Notes: generated by a model not told the origin, from the letters alone. A stretch of 64,000 bases of DNA from CAIKZZ01 sp035524595 (GCA_035524595.1 DATKOP010000020.1:62001-126000); one strand, 5' to 3'. Positions 1-10,858 are shown, counted from the stretch's first letter. Made by a program: numbers and translations.

Positions 1-435
1 GCCCCACAGCAGGCCGACGGCCGCCGGCCGCAGCGGCGCCGGCAGCCGCACCGCGCGGCCGAACGCCGGCCGCAGCCGCGCCCAGAACGCCTGGCCGATG
101 CGCTCGGCGCCGAGCAGGTCGCGCCCGGTCAGGAGCCGCAGCGCGAGCGCGCCGAGCACGAGCGCCGCGAACACGCGCGCCGCGAGCGCCACCAGCGGCA
201 GCGGCGCCGGTGCCGCGAGGCCGCCGAGCACGGCCGCGAGCAGTGCGCCGACGAGCGCGTAGCTCGCGAGGCGCGCGGCGTTGAAGGCGAGCGCGGCGCC
301 GAGCGGCAGTCCCGCGCCGCGCGGGAAGGTCGCGCCGACCGCGGCCGCGATGCCGCCGCACATCGCCGCGCAGTGGGCGCTGCCGGCGAGCCCGGCCGCG
401 AGCGCCGCACCCATCGACAGCGCGACCGCGCTCAC
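1..435 (-). CDS. Sulfite exporter TauE/SafE-family membrane protein, 3' end missing
   Basis: The first 145 residues of a polytopic inner-membrane protein are visible; the rest lies beyond the left edge of the window. It starts at a GTG that overlaps the ccoS stop. The N-terminus carries GSAHCAAMCGG, the small-residue and paired-cysteine motif seen at the start of the TauE/SafE-like proteins that sit at the end of cbb3 oxidase operons. Several hydrophobic segments follow (about residues 43-65 and 72-100). Family members near ccoS are thought to help copper delivery or oxidase maturation, but the substrate is not established. The identification rests on the motif and on gene position. Confidence 0.75.
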   Translation of the reverse strand, partial: MSAVALSMGAALAAGLAGSAHCAAMCGGIAAAVGATFPRGAGLPLGAALAFNAARLASYALVGALLAAVLGGLAAPAPLPLVALAARVFAALVLGALALRLLTGRDLLGAERIGQAFWARLRPAFGRAVRLPAPLRPAAVGLLWG

Positions 436-599
436 CGGCGCGCCTCGTCCGGCCCGGCCGCCGGGTCGTCGGCGAGCACCGCCCAGCCGGGCGATTCGAG
501 GTCGTCGAACTGGCCGTCGCCGACCGCCCAGAAGAACGCCCAGAGCGCGAGCCCGACCAGCACCAGCCCGAGCGGGATCAGGATGAAGATGATCGTCAC
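432..599 (-). CDS. ccoS: cbb3 oxidase maturation protein CcoS
   Basis: A 55-residue single-span membrane protein with the typical CcoS layout: a hydrophobic helix at about residues 3-25, then AFFWAVGDGQFDDLESPG, the signature by which the family is recognised. CcoS is needed to assemble active cbb3 oxidase with its cofactors. The GTG start overlaps the end of ccoI by four bases (GTGA) and the stop overlaps the start of the next gene in the same way, so translation is probably coupled along the operon. Confidence 0.92.
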   Translation of the reverse strand: MTIIFILIPLGLVLVGLALWAFFWAVGDGQFDDLESPGWAVLADDPAAGPDEARR

Positions 600-3043
600 G
601 TCGCCGCCACCGGGCGCGCCAGCGCCCGCCGCGCGCCGCCGGGCCGCGCCGGCCGCGGCCGGCGCGCGAGCCTGAGCGCGTTCAGCACCACGAGCAGCGA
701 GCTCGCCGACATGCCCACCGCCGCCAGCCACGGCGGCACCCAGCCGAGCGCCGCGACCGGCAGCGCGACCAGGTTGTAGCCGGCCGACCAGACGAGGTTC
801 TGGCGGATGATCGCGGTGGTGCGCCGCGCGGTGCGCACCGCGAGCGGCAGCGTGCCAAGCTCGCCGCGCAGCGCCACGAGGTCGGCGCTCGCCTGCGCGA
901 GTGCCGAGCCGGTGCCGAGCGCGAGCGACACCGGGGCCGCGCGCAGCGTCGGCGCGTCGTTGACGCCGTCGCCGACCGCGAGCACGCGGGCGCCGCCGGC
1001 GCGCAGCCGCGCGAGCAGCGCGAGCTTGTCGGCCGGCAACAGCCGCGCCTGCCAGCGCCGGATGCCGAGCGCGCCGGCCGCGGCGCCGACCGCGGCGGCC
1101 TGGTCGCCGCTCGCGATGCGCGGCTCGAGGCCGAGCGACTCGAGCTCGCGCACGACCTCGGCGGCGCCCGGCCTGAGCGCGTCGCCGAACTCGAGCGCGG
1201 CGAGCCAGCCGGCGGCGCTGCCGAGGTGCACGCCGGCCTCGGCGACCCCGGCCGGCCGCGGTCCGGCGAGCTCGGCGACGAACTCGGCGGTGCCGATCCG
1301 GTAGCGGACCGCGGCCACGGAGCCCTCGACGCCGCGGCCGGGGAACACCGCGGCGTCCTCGGCCGGCGCCGCGGCGATGGCGTCGAAGGCCTGCGCGAGC
1401 GGGTGCGCCGAGCCGCGCTCGAGCGCCGCCGCGATCGCCAGCGCCTGCTCGCGGCCGAGGCCGCGGACGCTGACCTGCTCGAGGCGCGGCCGGCCGAGGC
1501 TCAGCGTGCCGGTCTTGTCGAACAGCACCGTGTCGGCGCGGGCCAGCTCCTCGAGCGCGTCCGGCCGGGTCACGAGCAGGCCGGCGCGCGCCAGCGTCGC
1601 GGTCGCGGCGGTGATCGCGGTCGGCGTCGCGAGCGACAGCGCGCACGGGCAGGTGACGACCAGCACCGCCAGCGTCGCCTCGAAGGCGCGCGCCGGGTCG
1701 ACCACGAGCCAGAGTGCGGCGACGAGCGCCGCGCCGATCAGCACGCGGCTGACGAACCAGGCGGCGGCGCGGTCGGCGAGCCGCGCGATGCGCGGTCGCT
1801 CGGTCTGCGCGCGCTCCAAGAGCCGCACGATGCCGGCCAGCACGGTCGACTGGCCGACCGCCGCGATCTCGACGGTCACCGGTGAGGCGCAGTTGAGCGC
1901 GCCGGCGATCACGCGCGCGCCCTCGGCCTTCGCCACCGGCTGCGACTCGCCGGTCAAGAGCGCCTCGTCCGCCTCGGTGGCGCCGGCGACGACCCGGCCG
2001 TCGGCCGGGAAGCACTCGCCCACCGGCACCAGCACGCGGTCGCCGGCCGCGAGCACCGCGACCGGCACGCGCTCGCGGCCGCCGGCCGCGAGCCGCAGCG
2101 CGGTCGCCGGCACGAGCCGCAGCAGCGCCTCGGCGGTGGAGCCGGCACGGTGGCGGGCCAGCATCTCGACGTAGCGTCCGAGCAGCAGCAGGAAGATGAA
2201 CATCACGACCGAGTCGAAGTAGACGTCGCCGACGTGCCGCAGCGTGTTCCAGGCGCTCGCCGCGAAGGCGAGCCCGATGCCGATCGCGACCGGCACGTCC
2301 ATGCCGACGTGGCGCGCGCGCAGGCTCGCGAGCGCGCCGGCGAAGAACGGCCGGCCGGCGTACACCAGCACCGGCGCCGTCACCACCAGGCTGATGATGC
2401 GCAGGTACTCGCGGATCACCGGGTCCATGCCGTCGACCGCGCCGATGTAGAGCGCGGTCGCGATCATCATCACCTGCATCATGCCGAAGCCGGCGACCGC
2501 GAGGCGCTTCAGGGCGCCGCGCCGCTCGCGCGTCGCGACCGCGAGCGTGTCGGCGGCGCCGAGCACGTGCGGCCGGTAGCCGAGCGCGGCGATCGCGCGC
2601 AGCACGGTCGCGAGCCCGCTCTGGCGCGGGTCGAAGGCGACCTGCGCGCGCGCGGTCGCGGGGTTGACGCTGGCGCGCACCACGCCCGGCAGGCGTCCGA
2701 GGCGGGCGCCGATCAGCCAGCTGCAGGCGGCGCAGCGCAGGTCCTCGACCAGCAGGTTGACGACCGCCGCGTCGCCGTCGCGGCCGAGCAGCGGCGCCTG
2801 CACCTCCGGCCGGTCGTAGGTGGCCCAGACGTCGTCGCCGCCGGCGGCCTGCGGTCGCGGCGCGACGGCGGTGCGGAACCGGTAGTAGTCGCCGAGCCCG
2901 GCGCCCTGGATGAACTCGGCCGCGGCGCGACAGCCGGCGCAGCAGACGCGGCGCTCGCGGCCGTCGACGCTGACGGCGTAGCGCGGCAGCTCCGGGAGCG
3001 GCTCGCCGCAGTGGAAGCAGCCGGCCCCGGCCGGCGCGTTCAC
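596..3043 (-). CDS. ccoI: Copper-translocating P1B-type ATPase CcoI (FixI)
   Basis: Inner-membrane copper pump of 815 residues, the usual family length, that supplies copper for cbb3 oxidase assembly. Visible in order: an N-terminal cysteine-rich metal-binding segment (C9 and C12, then a CCAGC cluster near residue 34), a heavy-metal-associated domain with CAAC at 104-107, the TCPCALSLATPTA membrane metal site, the phosphorylation motif DKTGT, and GDGVNDAP of the hinge. The GTG start was chosen because it begins just before the cysteine-rich domain and overlaps the ccoH stop; an open frame continues upstream but runs through ccoH. ccoI lies between ccoH and ccoS, the classic ccoGHIS order. Confidence 0.95.
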   Translation of the reverse strand: MNAPAGAGCFHCGEPLPELPRYAVSVDGRERRVCCAGCRAAAEFIQGAGLGDYYRFRTAVAPRPQAAGGDDVWATYDRPEVQAPLLGRDGDAAVVNLLVEDLRCAACSWLIGARLGRLPGVVRASVNPATARAQVAFDPRQSGLATVLRAIAALGYRPHVLGAADTLAVATRERRGALKRLAVAGFGMMQVMMIATALYIGAVDGMDPVIREYLRIISLVVTAPVLVYAGRPFFAGALASLRARHVGMDVPVAIGIGLAFAASAWNTLRHVGDVYFDSVVMFIFLLLLGRYVEMLARHRAGSTAEALLRLVPATALRLAAGGRERVPVAVLAAGDRVLVPVGECFPADGRVVAGATEADEALLTGESQPVAKAEGARVIAGALNCASPVTVEIAAVGQSTVLAGIVRLLERAQTERPRIARLADRAAAWFVSRVLIGAALVAALWLVVDPARAFEATLAVLVVTCPCALSLATPTAITAATATLARAGLLVTRPDALEELARADTVLFDKTGTLSLGRPRLEQVSVRGLGREQALAIAAALERGSAHPLAQAFDAIAAAPAEDAAVFPGRGVEGSVAAVRYRIGTAEFVAELAGPRPAGVAEAGVHLGSAAGWLAALEFGDALRPGAAEVVRELESLGLEPRIASGDQAAAVGAAAGALGIRRWQARLLPADKLALLARLRAGGARVLAVGDGVNDAPTLRAAPVSLALGTGSALAQASADLVALRGELGTLPLAVRTARRTTAIIRQNLVWSAGYNLVALPVAALGWVPPWLAAVGMSASSLLVVLNALRLARRPRPARPGGARRALARPVAAT

Positions 3044-3578
3044 GGCACGGTCCCGGGCCTGAGCGTCAGCGTCCCGACGCGGTCGACGAACTCGCCGGTC
3101 AGCCGCCAGGAGCGGTCGGCCGGCGACAGCTCGAGGTACCAGTGGCCGGGTGCCAGCGCCTCGAGCGGCGCCTGGTAGCTGCCGTCGGCACCGGCGCGCA
3201 GCGTCACCAGCCGGTCGAGCTCGGCGCGGGTCGCGTGCGAGAGCACCACCACCAGCTGCGCCGGCGGCGCCGCGGCGCCGGGCGCGAGGCGTACCGACCA
3301 GAGGCCGTCGCCGGCCGTGAGCGTGGCGCTGACGCCGAGGCGTCGCGCGGCGAGGTCGCGGGCCGGGTCGCGGTTGATCGCGAGACCCTCCTTGCGAAAC
3401 TCGTCGGCGACCACGCTGTCGCGGGTCGCGAACGCGGTCACGACCGAGGCGATCGCACCGGCCACCGCGAGCGCCGGCAGCGCGATCACGAGCCACAGCA
3501 TCGGCTCGCGGTACCACGGCCGCGCCGGCGCGGCGGGGCCCCGGTCGGCTCTGGGCGGCATCGGGATCCGGGAGGCGC

Positions 3579-3582
<4 letters not shown>
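3040..3582 (-). CDS. ccoH: FixH-family cbb3 oxidase assembly protein CcoH
   Basis: A 180-residue protein with a proline-rich cytoplasmic start, one membrane helix at about residues 28-50 (LWLVIALPALAVAGAIASVV) and a periplasmic domain. The segment D-x-V-V-A-D-x-x-R-K-E-G-L-A-I-N just after the helix is typical of FixH proteins. The C-terminal part ends in the HWYLELSP-type strand seen in the family. CcoH assists assembly and stability of the cbb3 complex. The ATG overlaps the ccoG stop by four bases and its own stop overlaps the ccoI start. Confidence 0.88.
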
Positions 3583-4981
<1,399 letters not shown>

Positions 4982-4985
<4 letters not shown>

Positions 4986-5314
4986 GTGCGTGGTCCGCCG
5001 ATGTCGGTGCGGCTCAGCTGCGTCTCGGTGCGCACGAGGTACAGGCTGAGGGCGCTCGACAGGGTCGTGAAGGCCCAGAAGAAGAAGAACCCGAGGGCGT
5101 AGCCGGCGTTGTGGTTCGCGACCAGCTCGGCGAGCGCGGTGCCCTCGCCGATGTCGACCGGGTCGAAGACCGCGAAGAAGAACATCGTCATGACGGCGGC
5201 GGCCAGGAACGACGGCCAGAGCACGATCGCGACGTCGCGCCGCGCGCGGCTCCACGGCGACGCCGGACGCTCAACCGGCTCGACGTCGACGCCACCGGGC
5301 TCCTCCTGGCGCAC
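4982..5314 (-). CDS. Small two-helix membrane protein between ccoP and ccoG
   Basis: A 110-residue protein I cannot name. It begins with an acidic, proline-rich cytoplasmic stretch, followed by two hydrophobic helices at about residues 27-50 and 70-94. The second contains an unusual LGFFFFWAFTTLSS run of aromatics. It starts 10 bases after the ccoP stop behind an AGGCGG ribosome-binding site and overlaps ccoG by four bases, so it is part of the cbb3 operon. Position suggests a role as a subunit or assembly factor of the oxidase, but no motif shows this. The GTG start is supported by the ribosome-binding site and spacing. Confidence 0.75.
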
Positions 5315-5324
5315 CGTGCCGCCT

Positions 5325-6275
5325 TCAGCCGCCCGCGCCGCTCGCCGGGGCCGGCGCCGCGCCGCCGGCCGGCGCGGTCGGCGCCGGTGACAGGCTGTAG
5401 ACGTAGCCGGCCAGCAGCTTGACCTTCTGCTCGCCGAGCAGCTCGAGGTGCGCCGGCATCTTGTTGCTGCGCCCGTTCGTGATGGTCTCCTTGATCGCCG
5501 GCAGCGAGCCGCCGTAGATCCAGTACTCGTCCGTGAGATTCGGTGCGCCGAGCGCCGGGTTGCCCTTGCCGTCCGGGCCGTGGCACGCGAGGCAGACAGT
5601 GTCGAACTTCTCCTTGCCGGCCGCAACCAGCGCCGGCTCAGGCGCTGCGCGCCCGGACAGGCTGACGACGTAGTTGGCCACCGCCTCGACGCCGTCGGCG
5701 CCGAGCACCGCGCCCCAGGCCGGCATCACGCCCTGGCGCCCGCCGCCGATCGTGGCCACGATCGCCTCGGCGTCGCGGCCCCAGCTCAGGTTCGGCGAGG
5801 TCAGGTTCGGGAAGCCCTTGGCGCCGCGGGCGTCGGAGCCGTGGCACATCGAGCAGTTGGCGGCGAACAGGTTCTTGGCGACCTTGATCGCGGCCGGGTC
5901 GCGCGCGAGCTCCTCGACCGACTTGCCGGCGAAGCGGCCGAGCTCGCGCGCGGCGACGGCGTTCGCCTCGGCGGTCTGGGCCTGCCACTGGCCGACCTGG
6001 CTCCAGCCGAGCGTGCCGCGGAAGTCGCCGAAGCCCGGGAACAGCACGAGGTAGGCCACCGCGAACGCGACCGTGAAGTAGAAGAGCCCGAGCCACCAGC
6101 GCGGCAGCGGGTTGTTGTACTCCTGCAGGTCGCCATCCCAGGTGTGGCCGGTGGTCTCGGGGCCGGCCTTCTGGTCGCCGGGCTTGGCGCCGATGGTCGT
6201 GAGCAGCAGCCAGACCGCGAACACGATGTTGGCGGTGACGAGCAGGATGATCCACCAGTTCCAGAACCCGCTCAT
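5325..6275 (-). CDS. ccoP: cbb3 oxidase diheme subunit CcoP
   Basis: The 316-residue diheme cytochrome c subunit of cbb3 oxidase. It has an N-terminal helix (about residues 6-28), the NNPLPRWW motif, a second helix (about 60-80), and two heme-binding motifs, CSMCH at 141-145 and CLACH at 228-232. MPAW after the first heme and MPAH after the second carry likely methionine ligands. The C-terminus ends in a low-complexity Ala/Pro/Gly tail. The ATG overlaps the ccoQ stop, consistent with the conserved ccoNOQP order. Confidence 0.97.
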   Translation of the reverse strand: MSGFWNWWIILLVTANIVFAVWLLLTTIGAKPGDQKAGPETTGHTWDGDLQEYNNPLPRWWLGLFYFTVAFAVAYLVLFPGFGDFRGTLGWSQVGQWQAQTAEANAVAARELGRFAGKSVEELARDPAAIKVAKNLFAANCSMCHGSDARGAKGFPNLTSPNLSWGRDAEAIVATIGGGRQGVMPAWGAVLGADGVEAVANYVVSLSGRAAPEPALVAAGKEKFDTVCLACHGPDGKGNPALGAPNLTDEYWIYGGSLPAIKETITNGRSNKMPAHLELLGEQKVKLLAGYVYSLSPAPTAPAGGAAPAPASGAGG

Positions 6276-6445
6276 GACTGCGCTCCCGGCTGGACCCCGG
6301 CATCCTCCTCGAGCGGCAGCTGCGCGGCCGCCGCGAAATCGCTCTGCCGTCGCCGGCTGTAGCTCCAGAGCACCACCGCGACGAAGGCGAGCATCGATAT
6401 CAGGGTCGAGATGCCGGCGACCCAGCCGTAAATGATCGTGGCCAT
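6272..6445 (-). CDS. ccoQ: cbb3 oxidase subunit IV CcoQ
   Basis: A 57-residue single-helix subunit (hydrophobic at about residues 8-27) followed by a basic SRRRQ stop-transfer segment and an acidic tail. Small CcoQ proteins stabilise the core complex. It lies between ccoO and ccoP and overlaps the ccoP ATG. The start at 6445 is the only ATG consistent with a gene in this gap and it follows the ccoO stop by one base. Confidence 0.88.
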   Translation of the reverse strand: MATIIYGWVAGISTLISMLAFVAVVLWSYSRRRQSDFAAAAQLPLEEDAGVQPGAQS

Positions 6446-6446
6446 G

Positions 6447-7058
6447 TCAGTTCTTCCAGGTCTTGGAGGCGAGCCCGAGCCCCTGCAGGTAGGCGACCAG
6501 CGCGTCCTGCTCCGTCTTGCCCTCGACCGCGGCCTTGGCGCCCGCGATCTCGGAGTCCGTGTACGGCACGCCGACGCGGCGCAGCGCCCGCAGCTTGCCG
6601 GCGGTGCCGTCGGCGTCGAGCTTGGTGGTCGCGAGCCACGGGAAGCCCGGCATGTTCGACTCCGGCACCACGTCGCGCGGGTTGTTGAGGTGGGCGCGGT
6701 GCCACTCGTCCGAGTAGCGGCCGCCGACCCGCGCCAGGTCCGGCCCGGTGCGCTTGGAGCCGAACTGGAACGGGTGGTCGTAGACCGACTCGCCGGCGAG
6801 CGAGTAGTGCCCGTAGCGCTCGGTCTCGGCCCGCAGCGGCCGGATCATCTGCGAGTGGCACAGGTAGCAGCCCTCGCGGACGTAGATGTCGCGGCCCTCG
6901 ACCTCGAGCGCGGTGTTGGGGCGCACGCCCGGCGCCGGCTCCGTGACCATGCCGGTGAAGTACAGCGGCACGATCTCGACCAGGCCGCCGACGCTGATGA
7001 CGATCGCCGTCAGCACCGCCAGCAGGCCGACGTTCTTCTCGATCTTTTCGTGGTTCAT
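6447..7058 (-). CDS. ccoO: cbb3 oxidase monoheme subunit CcoO
   Basis: The 203-residue membrane-anchored monoheme cytochrome c of cbb3 oxidase. The N-terminal MNHEKIEKN and helix (about residues 10-32) are typical. The heme motif CYLCHSQ starts at residue 64, and the RTGPDLARVGGRYSDEWH block that follows is diagnostic of the family. NMPGFPW supplies the likely methionine ligand. CcoO receives electrons and passes them to CcoN. Confidence 0.97.
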   Translation of the reverse strand: MNHEKIEKNVGLLAVLTAIVISVGGLVEIVPLYFTGMVTEPAPGVRPNTALEVEGRDIYVREGCYLCHSQMIRPLRAETERYGHYSLAGESVYDHPFQFGSKRTGPDLARVGGRYSDEWHRAHLNNPRDVVPESNMPGFPWLATTKLDADGTAGKLRALRRVGVPYTDSEIAGAKAAVEGKTEQDALVAYLQGLGLASKTWKN

Positions 7059-7092
7059 GGGTTCACTTCCACTGCGGGTTCGGGCGCGCCGC

Positions 7093-8520
7093 TCAGCCGG
7101 CCGCCGGCTGCATCACCGGCTGGTCGGCGGCCGTCGCGTTCGGCGCGGTGACGGTCTTCCAGACGTTGTAGGCCATCAGGAACATGCCGCCGAACACCAG
7201 CAGGCCGCCCGTGAGGCGCACCGCGTAGAACGGGTAGGTGACCTTCAGCGATTCGACGAAGGTGTAGGTCAGCGTGCCGTCCGCGTTGGTCGCGCGCCAC
7301 ATCAGGCCCTGCATGACGCCGGCGATCCACATCGCCGCGACGTACAGCACGATGCCGATCGTGGTCGTCCAGAAGTGCACGTCGATCAGGCGCGTCGAGT
7401 ACATCTCGGTGCGGCCCCAGAGCCGCGGGATCAGCGCGTACAGCATGCCGATCGAGACCATCGCGACCCAGCCGAGGGCGCCGGAGTGCACGTGGCCGAT
7501 GGTCCAGTCGGTGTAGTGCGACAGCGCGTTGACCGTCTTGATCGACATCATCGGCCCCTCGAAGGTCGACATGCCGTAGAAGGACAGCGACACGATCATG
7601 AACTTCAGGATCGGGTCGGTGCGCAACTTATGCCACGCACCGGACAGCGTCATGATGCCGTTGATCATGCCGCCCCACGACGGCGCGATCAGCATCAGCG
7701 AGAACACCATGCCGAGGGACTGCGCCCAGTCGGGCAGCGAGGTGTAGATCAGGTGGTGCGGGCCGGCCCACATGTAGATCGAGATCAGCGCCCAGAAGTG
7801 CACCACCGACAGCCGGTAGGAGTAGATCGGCCGGCCGGCCTGCTTGGGCACGAAGTAGTACATGATCCCGAGGAAGCCCGCGGTCAGGAAGAAGCCGACC
7901 GCGTTGTGGCCGTACCACCACTGCACCATCGCGTCGACGACGCCGGGATAGACCGAGTAGGACTTCCACAGCGACACCGGGATCTCGGCGCTGTTGACGA
8001 TGTGCAGCACCGCGACGGTGATGATGAACGAGGCGAAGAACCAGTTCGCGACGTAGATGTGCTTGACCTTGCGCACCGCGAGCGTGCCGAGGAACACGAC
8101 CGCGTACGCGACCCAGACGATCGCGATCGCGATGTCGATCGGCCACTCGAGCTCGGCGTACTCCTTGCCGCTCGTGATGCCGAGCGGCAGCGTGATCGCC
8201 GCCGCGACGATGATCAGCTGCCAGCCCCAGAACGTGAACGAGGCGAGCGGCCCGGCGAACAGCCGCGCGTGGCAGGTGCGCTGCACGACGTAGTAGGACG
8301 AGGCGAACAGCGCGCTGCCGCCGAAGGCGAAGATCACCGCGTTGGTGTGCAGCGGCCGCAGGCGGCCGTAGCTCAGCCACGGGATGTCGAAATTCAACGC
8401 CGGGAACAGCAGCTGCGCGGCGATCAGCACGCCGACCAGCATTCCGACGATGCCCCAGACGACGGTCATCACGGCGAACTGCCGGACGACGGTATCGTTA
8501 TACGTTTCCGCGCGTTGCAT
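7093..8520 (-). CDS. ccoN: cbb3 oxidase catalytic subunit CcoN
   Basis: The 475-residue heme-copper oxidase subunit I of the C family, which reduces oxygen to water with high affinity. Twelve or so hydrophobic segments are visible. The heme ligand context RLRPLHTNAVIFAFGG is near residue 60, and YWWYGHNAVGFFLTAG-type residues and the HVHSGALGW block near the end mark the metal site region. The ATG start precedes YNDTVVRQF, which opens most CcoN proteins; the frame continues upstream without other support. The gene heads the operon and diverges from the UspE-like gene. I could not find a convincing FNR/ANR box in the 147-base promoter gap. Confidence 0.97.
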   Translation of the reverse strand: MQRAETYNDTVVRQFAVMTVVWGIVGMLVGVLIAAQLLFPALNFDIPWLSYGRLRPLHTNAVIFAFGGSALFASSYYVVQRTCHARLFAGPLASFTFWGWQLIIVAAAITLPLGITSGKEYAELEWPIDIAIAIVWVAYAVVFLGTLAVRKVKHIYVANWFFASFIITVAVLHIVNSAEIPVSLWKSYSVYPGVVDAMVQWWYGHNAVGFFLTAGFLGIMYYFVPKQAGRPIYSYRLSVVHFWALISIYMWAGPHHLIYTSLPDWAQSLGMVFSLMLIAPSWGGMINGIMTLSGAWHKLRTDPILKFMIVSLSFYGMSTFEGPMMSIKTVNALSHYTDWTIGHVHSGALGWVAMVSIGMLYALIPRLWGRTEMYSTRLIDVHFWTTTIGIVLYVAAMWIAGVMQGLMWRATNADGTLTYTFVESLKVTYPFYAVRLTGGLLVFGGMFLMAYNVWKTVTAPNATAADQPVMQPAAG

Positions 8521-8667
8521 GGGCGTTCCGTAGAGCAGGTTGATGTGGAAGCCGCCGGCGGGGCGGCTTTGGCAGCGCAGCAAGCGTATCGAGGGCCGAC
8601 CGTGACCCCCATACGCAAATGCCCATACGTCTTGCGGCATGCCCGGAGTTGCCGCACGCTCGCGGCC

Positions 8668-9660
8668 GTGACCCCGACCCCGACCCCGCCCCCGGCCGCC
8701 GCCCGACGCGTGCTCGTGATCGTCGATCCGGCGGCACCGTCGCCGCCGGCGCTCGCCAAGGCGGCGAGGCTCGCGCGCGCGCTGCGCGCCGGCATCGAGC
8801 TCTACGCCTGCGACCCGCTGGCCGGCGGCGAGGGCTCCGGTCGGGCGCGCGCGCTGGCGCGGCGCCGCGCGGTCGAGCGCGGCGAGGCGGCGCTGTGGCG
8901 CCTCGCGCGCGCCGAGCTTGGCGCGCGCCGGGTCGCGGTGCGCTACGAGCTCGGCCACCCGCGCGCCGCGCGCGTGCTCGCCTACGTGCGCCGCACCCGG
9001 CCCGGGCTGGTCGTGATCGAGTCGCATTTCCACCGCGGCCTGCGCCGCGCGCTGTTCGGCGCATCGGACTGGCCGCTGATCCGCGACTGCGCGGTGCCGC
9101 TGCTGTACGCCAAGCCCGGCCGCTGGCCGGCGGCGCCGCGCATCGCCGCGGCGGTCGACCCGCTGCATCCGGCCGACCCGCGCGCGCGGCTCGACGCCGC
9201 GCTGGTCGGTGCGGCGCACGCGCTCGCGCGCGGCCTCGGGGGCTCGCTCGCGGTGGTGCACGCCTGGCTGCCGCTCGAGGCCGCGGTCGCGGGGCCGGCG
9301 CTGCTCGGCCTGCCGCTCGCGGCCGCGGCGGTGGAGGAGCGCCTCGCCGACGCCGAGGCGGGCGCGGCGCGCGCGCTCGCCGCGCTCTGCCGCGGCCGCC
9401 GCCGGCCGCGCGCCGAGCCGGTGCTGCTCGCCGGCGCCGCGGTCGAGACGCTGCCGGCCTGGGCCGCACGTGCCGGGGTCGACGTGCTCGCGCTCGGCGC
9501 GGTGTCGCGCAGCCGGCTCTACGAGGCGCTGATCGGCGCGACCGCCGAGCGCCTGCTCGAGCGCGTGCCCTGCGACCTGCTGGTCGTCAAGGCGCGGCGC
9601 GCGCGGGCCCCCGGCCGGCGGCCGGCCCGGCGCGGCGCGCGGCGGCGTATCCCGGTATAG
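8668..9660 (+). CDS. Tandem-domain universal stress protein, UspE-like
   Basis: About 330 residues with two Usp folds. The first repeat ends in ESHFHRGLRRALFGASDWPL, and the second ends in LGAVSRSRLYEALIGATAE followed by the CDLLVVK strand. Both match the pattern of E. coli UspE, in which the first repeat has a D-W-x-L motif rather than a canonical ATP loop. UspE-type genes often lie near fnr and cbb3 genes, as here. The GTG at 8668 is my preferred start because the Usp fold begins soon after; an in-frame GTG at 8602 is an alternative. The C-terminus is an Arg-rich tail. Confidence 0.75.
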   Translation: MTPTPTPPPAAARRVLVIVDPAAPSPPALAKAARLARALRAGIELYACDPLAGGEGSGRARALARRRAVERGEAALWRLARAELGARRVAVRYELGHPRAARVLAYVRRTRPGLVVIESHFHRGLRRALFGASDWPLIRDCAVPLLYAKPGRWPAAPRIAAAVDPLHPADPRARLDAALVGAAHALARGLGGSLAVVHAWLPLEAAVAGPALLGLPLAAAAVEERLADAEAGAARALAALCRGRRRPRAEPVLLAGAAVETLPAWAARAGVDVLALGAVSRSRLYEALIGATAERLLERVPCDLLVVKARRARAPGRRPARRGARRRIPV

Positions 9661-9700
9661 TCGCTACGGCGCGCGGCCCCTCGCCGCGCGCTCTCCAGCG

Positions 9701-10858
9701 ATGACGCAAGCAGAATTTCGCGCCCGCGCGCGGCGCCTCCGCGAGGCCCGACGGCTGATCGTCAAGGTCGGCTCGGCGCTCTTGGTCGACGCCAAGAGCG
9801 GGCGCCTGAACCGGGCCTGGCTCGAGAGCCTCGGCGACGACCTGGCGCGCGCCGCGCGCCGCGGCCAGCAGCTGATCGTGGTCTCGAGCGGCGCGATCGC
9901 GCTCGGCCGGCGCCACCTCGGGCTCGCCGCCGGGCGGCTGCGGCTCGAGGAGAGCCAGGCGGCGGCGGCGGTCGGCCAGATCCGCCTGGCGCGCGCCTGG
10001 CAGGAGATCCTCGAGGAGCGCGGCCTCGCCGTGGCGCAGGTGCTGCTGACGCTCGAGGACACCGAGGAGCGGCAGCGCTACCTCAACGCGCGCGCCACGC
10101 TCAACACGCTGCTCGCGCTCGGCGCGGTGCCGGTGATCAACGAGAACGACACGGTCGCGACCGCCGAGATCCGCTACGGCGACAACGACCGGCTGGCGGC
10201 GCGGGTCGCGCAGATGGCGAGCGCGGAGTGCCTCGTGCTCCTGTCCGACATCGACGGGCTGTACAGCGCCGACCCGGGGCGCGAGCCCGAGGCGCGCTTC
10301 ATCTGCGAGGTGCGCGCCGTCGACGCCGCGGTCGAGGCGATGGCCGCCGGCCCGAGCTCCGCGGTCGGCTCCGGCGGCATGACCACCAAGGTCGCGGCGG
10401 CGCGGATCGCGCTCGGCGCGGGCTGCAGCCTCTGCATCGCGAGCGGCCGGCGCCCGCACCCGCTGCGCGCGGTCGAGGACGGCGAGCGCTGCACCTGGTT
10501 CCTGCCCGGCACGACCCCGCTCGCGACCCGCAAGCAGTGGATCGCCGGCACGCTCAAGCCGCGCGGCCGCGTGCAGATCGACGCCGGCGCCGCCGCGGCG
10601 CTCGGCCGCGGCAAGAGCCTGCTGCCGGCCGGCGTCACCCGCGTCAGCGGCCGCTTCGAGCGCGGCGACACCGTCAGCGTGGTCGCCGACGGCCGCGAGG
10701 TGGCGCGCGGGCTGGCGGCCTACTCGTCGGCCGACGCGGCGCTGATCGCCGGGCGCCGCAGCGGCGAGATCGAGGGCCTGCTCGGCTACCGCGGCCGCGA
10801 GGAGCTGATCCACCGCGACGACCTGGTCGTGCTGCCAGGCCCCGGCGAAGCCCGATGA
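9701..10858 (+). CDS. proB: Glutamate 5-kinase
   Basis: A 385-residue cytoplasmic enzyme that phosphorylates glutamate as the first step of proline synthesis. The amino-acid kinase domain begins with LIVKVGSALLVD (lysine at 22), contains VVSSGAIALGRRHLG and the VINENDTVATAEIRYGDND glutamate/nucleotide site, and SGGMTTKVAAARIA. A C-terminal PUA domain occupies about residues 285-370, giving the normal full-length form. The stop overlaps the proA ATG, so proBA is an operon. Confidence 0.97.
   Translation: MTQAEFRARARRLREARRLIVKVGSALLVDAKSGRLNRAWLESLGDDLARAARRGQQLIVVSSGAIALGRRHLGLAAGRLRLEESQAAAAVGQIRLARAWQEILEERGLAVAQVLLTLEDTEERQRYLNARATLNTLLALGAVPVINENDTVATAEIRYGDNDRLAARVAQMASAECLVLLSDIDGLYSADPGREPEARFICEVRAVDAAVEAMAAGPSSAVGSGGMTTKVAAARIALGAGCSLCIASGRRPHPLRAVEDGERCTWFLPGTTPLATRKQWIAGTLKPRGRVQIDAGAAAALGRGKSLLPAGVTRVSGRFERGDTVSVVADGREVARGLAAYSSADAALIAGRRSGEIEGLLGYRGREELIHRDDLVVLPGPGEAR

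Noticed and set aside
6886..8667. A long upstream extension of the UspE-like frame
   Set aside because: It is antisense to ccoN and has shadow composition; the Usp fold begins after 8668.
8521..8667. Search for an FNR/ANR box (TTGAT-N4-ATCAA) ahead of ccoN
   Set aside because: Only TTGAT near 8539 is present without a matching second half, so no oxygen-regulator site is claimed.
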